A stretch of DNA of 41,757 nucleotides from Acidipropionibacterium thoenii DSM 20276 (GTDB lineage: Bacteria > Actinomycetota > Actinomycetes > Propionibacteriales > Propionibacteriaceae). The DNA is taken from positions 1 to 41,757 of the forward strand of contig NZ_AUHZ01000019.1 of assembly GCF_000423445.1 (NCBI RefSeq), written 5' to 3'. Positions 36,693 to 41,757 of this stretch are shown here, one piece after another (within the stretch, counting starts at the first letter, position 1; each line of letters starts with the position of its first letter). The position numbers were made by a program, and so were the translations under genes. The notes beneath the pieces are model-generated. The model was not told the origin of the DNA, did no database searches, and worked only from the letters and a program-made list of their open reading frames with translations.

Positions 36693-36754
36693 CACTACAT
36701 CTAGTGCCGACAGCTCCTATGCGACACTACCCCTAGTGATTTGGGTGGTATAGT
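36693..36754 (+). promoter_or_regulatory. paired dyads and extended -10 promoter
   Basis: CACTACATCTAGTG (36693-36706) and CACTACCCCTAGTG (36725-36738) share the inverted repeat CACTA-N4-TAGTG and are 32 bp apart, about three helical turns. TGGTATAGT, an extended -10, occupies 36746-36754, so the second dyad covers the -35 region. This is the layout of a repressor-controlled promoter for the genes at 36814 and 36950. Confidence 0.65.
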
Positions 36755-36813
36755 TCCGCTGAGATCCGGGCGGTCCAGACCGGCCGGCATGACAGGACAG
36801 AGGAGGGGTTCCA

Positions 36814-36966
36814 ATGGGTGATCATCGCGGCACTCTCTCCCCCACCGGAATCAATCACAGATATTCCCAGACGGTTGGTGCCGACACCGAGTTTTCGAAC
36901 TTCATCTTCTGGAATCCCTCGGTATCTCGTCGAGAAGTGGTGAACCACAATGGATGCCTGGATTGA
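36814..36966 (+). CDS. 50-residue protein ahead of the DUF3800-like gene
   Basis: AGGAGG ends 7 bp before ATG 36814, the best ribosome site in this part of the window. The ORF encodes MGDHRGTLSPTGINHRYSQT and 30 further residues (FSNFIFWNPSVSRREV...) and overlaps the next gene by 17 bp. No family is recognised. It could be a small protein in its own right, such as an antitoxin-like partner, or a leader that tunes translation of the next gene. Confidence 0.45.
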   Translation: MGDHRGTLSPTGINHRYSQTVGADTEFSNFIFWNPSVSRREVVNHNGCLD

Positions 36967-37504
36967 CGAGAGTATCAGGACGGTCGGCGAACCCATGTAC
37001 CTGCTCGGCGCCTCGATCACCAGCCCCGAGTCCTATGACACGGCAGCCGAAGTGCTGACGAGGTTCGCCCCACGAGGTAACAAGCTGCACTGGAGGGACC
37101 TCGGCGAGGCGGGCAAGAAACCGGTGATCGACGCGATCCCGGAGCTGTGCCTTCATCATGTCGTGGTGATCGGAGCCCCGATGATCGACATCCGGCAAGA
37201 ACGGGCGCGGGGACGCTGCTTCGAGCGTCTCCTCTGGGAACTGGACCAGGCCGGTGTCACCAAAGTTGTCTTCGAGTCCCGGACACCGCACCAGGATCGG
37301 ACCGACCGACGCCGCGTCGATGGTCTGCGCGGTCGTGGTGTCATCACAGGCGAACTGAGAGCCGAGTGGCGTCGAGGCGCCGAGGAACCGCTGCTGTGGG
37401 CCCCCGACATCGTCCTGGGTGCGCTGGGAGACGCCCGCGTCGCCGGCACAGAGCTGGATGCGCGAGTGGCCGCATCGATCCAGGAGATCGTGATCAGTCT
37501 GTAG
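36950..37504 (+). CDS. DUF3800-like protein, predicted RNase H-fold nuclease
   Basis: The 184-residue product opens MDAWIDESIRTVGEPMYLLG, close to the DUF3800 start (IDES followed by a YxLGA strand). It continues with KLHWRDLG, a position where the family has a conserved His. VVFESR and APDIVLGAL supply further acidic residues expected in an RNase H-like site. DUF3800 proteins often accompany mobile and defence genes (family knowledge). The gene overlaps a 50-residue ORF behind a tightly organised operator, so its expression appears to be switched. A nuclease role is inferred. Confidence 0.6.
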   Translation: MDAWIDESIRTVGEPMYLLGASITSPESYDTAAEVLTRFAPRGNKLHWRDLGEAGKKPVIDAIPELCLHHVVVIGAPMIDIRQERARGRCFERLLWELDQAGVTKVVFESRTPHQDRTDRRRVDGLRGRGVITGELRAEWRRGAEEPLLWAPDIVLGALGDARVAGTELDARVAASIQEIVISL

Positions 37505-37697
37505 ACAGCGCGAAGGCCAGGCCCTACGAAACCGCAGGTGTCCTGGCCTCTACTTCCCCGTTCCCATCGGGTGGGGCGTTGGATCCATTTAAGCTCTCAA
37601 GGGCCGGTACGTCAACACCTTTCTCCACCACCAGACGCGACCGTGGCGGGTCTGGCGGGTGTCGGAGTCGCCGGTTACGGTGTGGGCATGTTAGGTC

Positions 37698-38111
37698 GTG
37701 GGCCAGGTGGCCACCGAGACGGCACTGATGGGTGTGCCGGTGGCCACCGAGTCGGTGCCTGCGGGCTGGCCCTCGCCTGCCGCCGACTACTTCGACGGGG
37801 ATGTCGACCTCAACGAGCACCTGCTGGCCAACCGGCCGGCCTCCTTCATCGTGCGCGTGGCCGGGGACTCGATGATCGGGGCCGGAATCTTCAACGGTGA
37901 CGAGCTGGTCGTCGACAGGTCCCTGGAGCCGGTCGACGGGGACGTGGTGATCGCTGTCGTCGATGACGAGCTCACGGTCAAAACACTGCACCTGGGCGAA
38001 GGCGGGCCCGAGCTGCGGCCGGCGAATCCGGCCTATCCGGTGATCCGCCCGATCAGTGACTTGCGGGTCTGGGGTGTGGTGACGACATGCCTGCACCATC
38101 TGCACCACTGA
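37698..38111 (+). CDS. umuD: UmuD-like translesion polymerase accessory protease
   Basis: The 137-residue protein has the LexA/UmuD peptidase fold with Ser58 in [11 protein letters not shown] and Lys95 in [10 protein letters not shown] as catalytic dyad. The self-cleavage site is probably Ala22-Gly23 in [13 protein letters not shown]. After RecA-stimulated cleavage UmuD' binds UmuC to form DNA polymerase V. GTG 37698 is chosen because it leaves about 22 residues before the cleavage site, as in the family. It overlaps umuC by 25 bp. I find no TCGAAC-type SOS box upstream. UmuDC pairs are frequent on plasmids. Confidence 0.93.
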   Translation: MGQVATETALMGVPVATESVPAGWPSPAADYFDGDVDLNEHLLANRPASFIVRVAGDSMIGAGIFNGDELVVDRSLEPVDGDVVIAVVDDELTVKTLHLGEGGPELRPANPAYPVIRPISDLRVWGVVTTCLHHLHH

Positions 38112-39412
38112 CCCCGTCTGCTTCGGGCCGGCGGGCCCGGGTGATGCTGGTCGACGTGGACTCCTGCTACGCGGCGTGCGAGCGGGTGTTCCACCCCGAG
38201 CTGGAGGGTGTTCCCCTGGTGGTGCTGTCCAACAACGACGGCTGCGTGGTCGCCCGCTCGGCCGAGGCCAAGGCGCTGGGCATCGAGATGGGAGTCCCCT
38301 GGTTCAAGCTCAAGGCCTGGGCCGACCGCCACGGCGTGGTCGCCCGTAGCTCCAACTATGAGCTTTATTGCAGCATCTCGGCGCGGATCATGGCGATCCT
38401 GGGTGAGTACACCCCGGCGGTGGAGGTGTACTCGATCGATGAGGCTTTCCTGCGGGTGCGCGGCCGGCCGGCCGAGCTGACGGAGATGGGCCGGCGGATT
38501 CGCCGGCGGGTCCTCCATGACCTGGGGGTCCCGGTCTCGGTGGGGATCGGTCCCACTCACACCCTGGCGAAGTTGGCGTCCCATGGGGCCAAGCACTCCC
38601 CCGCTCTGGATCATGTCGCCAGTCTCGATGCCTACAGTCCCGGCCAGGTCGACGCGATCCTGGAGGCGACCGCGGTCGCCGATCTGTGGGGTGTGGGCCG
38701 GCGCCTAGACGCCCGACTGGCCGCCATGGGGATCCGGACTGCCCGCCAGCTGCGCGACGCCGATCCGGGGGTCATGCGTCGGCGGTTCAACGTGAACGTG
38801 GCCCGCACGATCTTGGAGCTGCGCGGCACCGACTGCATCAGCGTCGATGATCGCGATGCTGACCGGACCGGGCAGATCATGTTCTCCCGGTCGTTCTCGA
38901 CCCCGGTGACCGACCAGACCCAGATGCATCAGGTCCTGGCGATCTATGACCAGCAGGCCGCGACCCGGCTGCGTCACCAGCACTCGGTGGCCGCCGGGCT
39001 GTGGGTCTTCGCCTCCACGAGTTGGTATGTCTCCCCCGTGCATCAGGTGAGCCTGGCTGGCCGGCTCCCTCATCCCGCTGATGATCCGGTGACCATCGTC
39101 AGGACCGCCTGCGATCTGCTGCTGGATCGCATCGAGCCCGGCCGGCGGTACGTCCGGGCCGGGATCTCGTTGCTGGATCTGGTGCCGGCCGGCGCCCAGC
39201 CGATGCTCGACCCCTTCTCCCCCGACCCGCGCCTGACCCGGCTGGGGCCCCTGGTCGACCAGGTCAACGCGGCCTGCGGCCGAGGGTCCCTCGGGCTGGG
39301 ATGGGCTGGGATCACAGCCCCCGGACTGGCAGATTCGCCGCGAGACGCTGTCCAACCGGGGCACCACGCACTGGGCCGAACTGGCTACCGTCACGGCGTG
39401 ATGCCGTCATGA
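38087..39412 (+). CDS. umuC: UmuC, Y-family DNA polymerase, C-terminus frameshifted
   Basis: UmuC inserts nucleotides opposite lesions. The Y-family signatures are present: metal-binding [12 protein letters not shown] (residues 21-32), [11 protein letters not shown], and the catalytic VYSIDEAFL; the little-finger region follows ([17 protein letters not shown]). Up to GLGWAGI the match to plasmid UmuC is good. The frame then reads an atypical tail to 39412, whereas the expected ending [16 protein letters not shown]...HWAEL lies in another frame and stops at 39401. A small indel near 39317 explains this. The last 30 or so residues are thus altered, and polymerase activity may survive, since the catalytic core is complete. 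Confidence 0.9.
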   Translation: MPAPSAPLTPSASGRRARVMLVDVDSCYAACERVFHPELEGVPLVVLSNNDGCVVARSAEAKALGIEMGVPWFKLKAWADRHGVVARSSNYELYCSISARIMAILGEYTPAVEVYSIDEAFLRVRGRPAELTEMGRRIRRRVLHDLGVPVSVGIGPTHTLAKLASHGAKHSPALDHVASLDAYSPGQVDAILEATAVADLWGVGRRLDARLAAMGIRTARQLRDADPGVMRRRFNVNVARTILELRGTDCISVDDRDADRTGQIMFSRSFSTPVTDQTQMHQVLAIYDQQAATRLRHQHSVAAGLWVFASTSWYVSPVHQVSLAGRLPHPADDPVTIVRTACDLLLDRIEPGRRYVRAGISLLDLVPAGAQPMLDPFSPDPRLTRLGPLVDQVNAACGRGSLGLGWAGITAPGLADSPRDAVQPGHHALGRTGYRHGVMPS

Positions 39413-39498
39413 CGGACTCTCCGCGCGATGAAGACTGTTCGCTAGCACGCTAGTCAACACGCATGCTTGCTCACTATCAAACGGGCTCTCGAAATCTG

Positions 39499-39532
39499 TT
39501 TCGTATACATATCTTGGTGCTTTTCGTATACA
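39499..39532. repeat. direct repeats upstream of the antitoxin gene, probable operator
   Basis: TTTCGTATACA occurs at 39499-39509 and 39522-39532, a 23-bp period, each copy containing the GTATAC palindrome. The second ends 8 bp before the antitoxin ATG. Ribbon-helix-helix antitoxins bind such paired sites to repress their own operon. Confidence 0.6.
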
Positions 39533-39540
39533 CTAATAGC

Positions 39541-39810
39541 ATGAGTGGACACCTGCTGCATGGCAAGCCCGTCACCGACGAGCAGATCCAGGCCTGGGCC
39601 GATGAGGCCGAGGCCGGTTACGACCTGTCACGACTCCCGAGGCCACGCCGCGGCCGGCCGCCCGTCGGGGATGGACCCGGATCGGTGGTTCCAGTGCGCC
39701 TGGACGCGGCCACGATCGCCGCGCTCACCTCGAAGGCCGAGGCTGAGGGGATCACCACCCGGTCGGATGCGATTCGCGCCGCGATCCGCGAGTGGACGCG
39801 TGTTGCCTGA
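39541..39810 (+). CDS. ribbon-helix-helix antitoxin
   Basis: From ATG 39541 the product has 89 residues, beginning MSGHLLHGKPVTDEQIQAWA. A flexible, charged N-terminal half (AGYDLSRLPRPRRGRPPVG) should bind the toxin, while the C-terminal half is an RHH/CopG-like DNA-binding domain: VVPVRLDAATIAALTSKAEA followed by EGITTRSDAIRAAIREW. The upstream extension to 39463 passes through the operator repeats and is rejected. The toxin gene overlaps its stop by 11 bp. The product should neutralise the toxin and repress the operon. Confidence 0.82.
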   Translation: MSGHLLHGKPVTDEQIQAWADEAEAGYDLSRLPRPRRGRPPVGDGPGSVVPVRLDAATIAALTSKAEAEGITTRSDAIRAAIREWTRVA

Positions 39811-40057
39811 ACTGCATCAGTCGGCCCGCAAGCACTATGCCCGCGATAGCCTCGACGACTCCTCGGTGCTGTACGCCGCGATTCATGTCCTGACCTGTCG
39901 CCCCCTCGACGATGGAGATGATCCTCGTCGGTGGCTCATGATCGGGGCCGATCCCGCCGGCCGACTCGTTGAGCTCGTTGTCCTGGTCTTCGACGACGGC
40001 TATGAACTCATCATCCATGCCATGAAGGCCCGGTCGAAGTATCTCGACGATATCTGA
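39800..40057 (+). CDS. type II toxin, BrnT/DUF4258-like small protein
   Basis: The GTG at 39800 (or TTG 39803) gives 85 residues: LPELHQSARKHYARDSLDDS at the start, then RRWLMIGADPAGRLVELVVL and YELIIHAMKARSKYLDDI at the end. The basic N-terminal helix, the central strands ending in DPxGR, and the closing IHAMKAR are shared by small RelE/BrnT-fold ribonuclease toxins of actinobacteria. The catalytic residues are not certain. Overlap with the RHH gene makes a toxin-antitoxin pair that would select for retention of the replicon. Confidence 0.72.
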   Translation: MLPELHQSARKHYARDSLDDSSVLYAAIHVLTCRPLDDGDDPRRWLMIGADPAGRLVELVVLVFDDGYELIIHAMKARSKYLDDI

Positions 40058-40177
40058 GAGGCCCAGCATCCTCCCCACTCACTCGACCGGGACATCGAAA
40101 AGGATCAGCGCTGGCCGTGGGCTCCATCGTGCTGGTCGTGACGGGTCCCTACCGATTCATGCGTGATATTTACAAAG

Positions 40178-40195
40178 CTTACTTTTTTGCTAGCA
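40178..40195. repeat. par-flanking repeat, left copy
   Basis: CTTACTTTTTTGCTAGCA matches CTTACTTGTTTGCTAGCA at 41061-41078 at 17 of 18 positions in the same orientation; the two copies bracket the parA operon. A further GCTAGCA occurs at 39441-39447. They may be centromere-like partition sites. Confidence 0.55.
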
Positions 40196-40201
40196 TGCTT
40201 G

Positions 40202-40435
40202 CTAAATGTCTTGCTTGTTCAGCTCGGCCCGGATGAGATCGGAGACGATCTTGGTCATGGGGGTGTCGGTCTGAGCTGAGAGGATCTTGAGTCGTCGTCG
40301 TTCGTCGGGTGTGAGGTAGCAGACGAACTGAACGAGATCCTCGGAGTTCCTGTCGAATGTCTTGCCGACCTCGGGATGAGACTGATGGGGCCGGCGGGCC
40401 ATCCCCTGGACTGCCTTCTTGTTCGCGTCCTTCAT
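40202..40435 (-). CDS. small RHH partner of ParA (ParG/ParB-like)
   Basis: The 77-residue protein starts at ATG 40435 behind GGAGG. The first 35 residues are basic and disordered (MKDANKKAVQGMARRPHQSH), and the rest is a ribbon-helix-helix domain (FVCYLTPDERRRLKILSAQT followed by TPMTKIVSDLIRAELNKQ). ParG-type proteins bind the plasmid centromere and stimulate the ParA ATPase through the N-terminal tail. Its ATG overlaps the parA stop by 4 bp. Binding to the flanking GCTAGCA repeats is inferred. Confidence 0.8.
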   Translation of the reverse strand: MKDANKKAVQGMARRPHQSHPEVGKTFDRNSEDLVQFVCYLTPDERRRLKILSAQTDTPMTKIVSDLIRAELNKQDI

Positions 40436-41031
40436 GAGAGCACCTCCTTTAGTTCCTCGGCGACCTGCTCGTACCCCCACAGGTCCTCCAGGTTTGTTGC
40501 GCCGAAGGCCGCGGCGATCGCCTCTCTCTTCGGGATGACGGTGTCGAAGCGGGCGACCTTCTCCTGGGCCAGGACTGATTGCACGGCATCGAGGTTTGTC
40601 GTGCGAGCTGTGGCTCGGGTGATGAGGACAGCGTGGGGGAGATCGGCGAGGAGTCCGAGGGTCTCCCAGGCACGGTCCATGTCCATTGCTGATGCCCCTG
40701 TGGGCACGATGATGAAGTCTGCTGCGTCAATGGCCTTGTCGATCGTGGACGCGTGGCCTGGGGGGGTGTCGATGATGACCCAGTCGGCAGGGCTTGGATG
40801 GCTGAGTGTTCTGGTATTGGCGACTGTGAGGGTCACCGGGACCGGTTGGCCATCTTCTCGTGCGCGGTCGATCCATTCGGAGGCCGATCCCTGAGGGTCG
40901 GTGTCTCGAAGCTCGACAGTGTCGCCGGTCTTGGCGAGCGCGAGAGCGAGAAGGATCGCGGTGGTGGTCTTCCCCACTCCACCCTTGGTGTTCACCACAG
41001 CTACCACTCTGGCATGTTCCTTAACGGGCAT
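40432..41031 (-). CDS. parA: ParA-family partition ATPase (ParF size class)
   Basis: At 199 residues it belongs to the small ParF/type Ib class with no N-terminal HTH. It shows the deviant Walker A KGGVGKTTTA (16-25), LRDTDPQGSASEW, WVIIDTPPG and VPTGASAMD. ATP-dependent assembly on the nucleoid moves plasmid copies apart. The start is ATG 41031; the gene lies 4 bp past the stop of the replication-type gene upstream, so rep, parA and the RHH gene form one leftward operon. The flanking direct repeats probably serve as partition sites. Confidence 0.92.
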   Translation of the reverse strand: MPVKEHARVVAVVNTKGGVGKTTTAILLALALAKTGDTVELRDTDPQGSASEWIDRAREDGQPVPVTLTVANTRTLSHPSPADWVIIDTPPGHASTIDKAIDAADFIIVPTGASAMDMDRAWETLGLLADLPHAVLITRATARTTNLDAVQSVLAQEKVARFDTVIPKREAIAAAFGATNLEDLWGYEQVAEELKEVLS

Positions 41032-41035
41032 ACAG

Positions 41036-41626
41036 TCAACCTATCATATGTGCTTGATCACTTACTTGTTTGCTAGCAACATTGCCGTTGTGTCCTCGGC
41101 GCTGGAGACGGACCTCACGGAGTCGTGCTCGTAGCTGCTCACGCTGAGCTCTGATGCGACCCCGTGCAGCGGCGTCCGCCATGTATGCGGCGTGGGCCTG
41201 GGCGTCTGCGCGTGTTTGGGCGATCTGTTGGGCTCGCGTTGCGATCTGCTGCTGGTGCTGCGCGTGGCGGGTGAGGCGGTTGGCGTGGGCGTTGATGTCG
41301 TGGGCCAGGGCGTCAGCGAGCTGGTGGGCTAGCAGGGCGGCTGGGTCGTGTTGGCTGGTGGGCGGCAGGGCCAGGAGGCCGAGGTGGTGGTTTCTGGCAT
41401 CGAGGGTCTCGATGATGTCTGTGGCACTCCATTCTGGGCTGATGGGCAGGGCGCCGAGGGCATCGCAGAGCCTGCCGATGTGGCCTGTGGCCAGCCAGGG
41501 GAGTCGTGCGGCGAGTCTGGCGGCGAGGCGTTGGAGCCAGGTGGGTCGGATGGTTCGTTTTGTTGCTGCCTTCGCGCGCGTCAGCGCGCGGTTGGTACCA
41601 ACAGATCTACGTGAGGTGTGAGGGGT
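41036..41626 (-). pseudogene. C-terminal part of a replication-type protein, cut by an IS481-like element
   Basis: A continuous minus-strand frame ends at 41036 and includes RTIRPTWLQRLAARLAARLP, then WLATGHIGRLCDALGALPIS, and a long Ala/Gln/Arg-rich helix (QQQIATRAQQIAQTRADAQA) to the end. There is no valid start inside the window: the frame simply runs into IS481-like DNA. Position directly upstream of parA suggests the replication initiator of the plasmid; a mobilisation protein is the alternative. The right copy of the par-flanking repeat lies inside its last codons. Confidence 0.55.
41061..41078. repeat. par-flanking repeat, right copy
   Basis: CTTACTTGTTTGCTAGCA, partner of the copy at 40178-40195. 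It overlaps the 3' end of the replication-type gene and lies just upstream of the parA start. Confidence 0.55.
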
Positions 41627-41757
41627 TGATGAACCCCTCCGGGGTAGGTGGACATGGGCTAGCTGTACTTCCCCGTGACGTTGTGAACGCGGGCTGAGGG
41701 GGTCTGGCCGCCGATCCCGGTGTGGGGTCTGTGGTGATTGTAGTGATGGAGCCAGGT
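41627..41757 (-). mobile_element. IS481-like insertion sequence, end only, cut by window edge
   Basis: The terminal DNA of a transposase gene occupies the edge. The outer border is placed near 41627 because the replication-type frame loses its character there; a short hairpin (AGGGGTT/AACCCCT, 41621-41638) overlaps the border. The exact end cannot be set without the other half. Confidence 0.5.
41659..41757 (-). CDS. IS481-like transposase, C-terminal end
   Basis: The frame reads TWLHHYNHHRPHTGIGGQTP then SARVHNVTGKYS and stops at 41659. The HYNxxRPHxxxGGxxP ending is typical of the integrase core of IS481-family transposases. The rest of the enzyme, including the first catalytic acids, is outside the window. 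Confidence 0.85.
   Translation of the reverse strand, partial: TWLHHYNHHRPHTGIGGQTPSARVHNVTGKYS

Noticed and set aside
37505-37697. SOS (LexA) box upstream of umuD
   Set aside because: I searched for TCGAAC-N4-GTTCGA-type symmetry and found none, so SOS control is not claimed.
41154-41621. 155-residue plus-strand ORF at the right end
   Set aside because: It is antisense to the replication-type frame, whose helical Ala/Gln/Arg-rich reading and operon position upstream of parA are more convincing.

Overview
The window is high-GC DNA with GTG/TTG starts, long antisense ORFs, leaderless-type promoters and actinobacterial gene families. It fits an actinobacterium, most plausibly a propionibacterium-like organism (inference from gene content; no rRNA or other marker gene is present). 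It reads as an accessory region, plasmid-like at both ends and crowded with insertion sequences. Both edges lie inside IS elements (IS3 family on the left, IS481-like on the right), as expected of an assembly contig that stops at repeats.

Layout. 1-2836: remnant of a conjugation module (ParA-like ATPase cut by the IS3 copy, lipoprotein, SLT/CHAP hydrolase, small HTH protein). 2892-8270: two small secreted proteins with codon use unlike their neighbours, a Trp-rich cytosolic protein coupled to the first, and a tightly coupled ABC transporter operon behind the second; this is the best candidate for an undescribed secreted-peptide/immunity/export system. 8327-10060: serine recombinase and a frameshifted IS5-type element. 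10094-19538: a lactose/galactose island. A UDP-sugar pyrophosphorylase, a LacI-type regulator and galK run leftward; lacZ, a GPH symporter and galE run rightward. There is no galT, so the pyrophosphorylase probably makes UDP-galactose. 19644-27432: IS pile-up (ISL3, IS30, IS3 with a second ISL3 nested in its end) holding an intact RclA-like flavin reductase and a methyltransferase fragment. 27507-34937: leftward defence-type cluster with a single-chain Type ISP restriction-modification enzyme, two unknown genes and a Hanks-type kinase, plus a solitary ISL3 end. 34964-37504: truncated tyrosine integrase, small hypothetical genes and a DUF3800-like gene behind a strikingly symmetrical operator. 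37698-41078: plasmid maintenance functions (umuDC, toxin-antitoxin pair, parA with an RHH partner), then a replication-type gene cut by the IS481-like copy.

How the parts work together. The sugar island imports lactose, hydrolyses it and converts galactose to UDP-glucose under a local repressor. The right third protects and stabilises a mobile replicon by partition, addiction, restriction and mutagenic repair. The left third carries transfer and possible antagonism functions. Several genes are visibly broken by IS insertion or frameshift, so the element is decaying or the record has small sequence errors.
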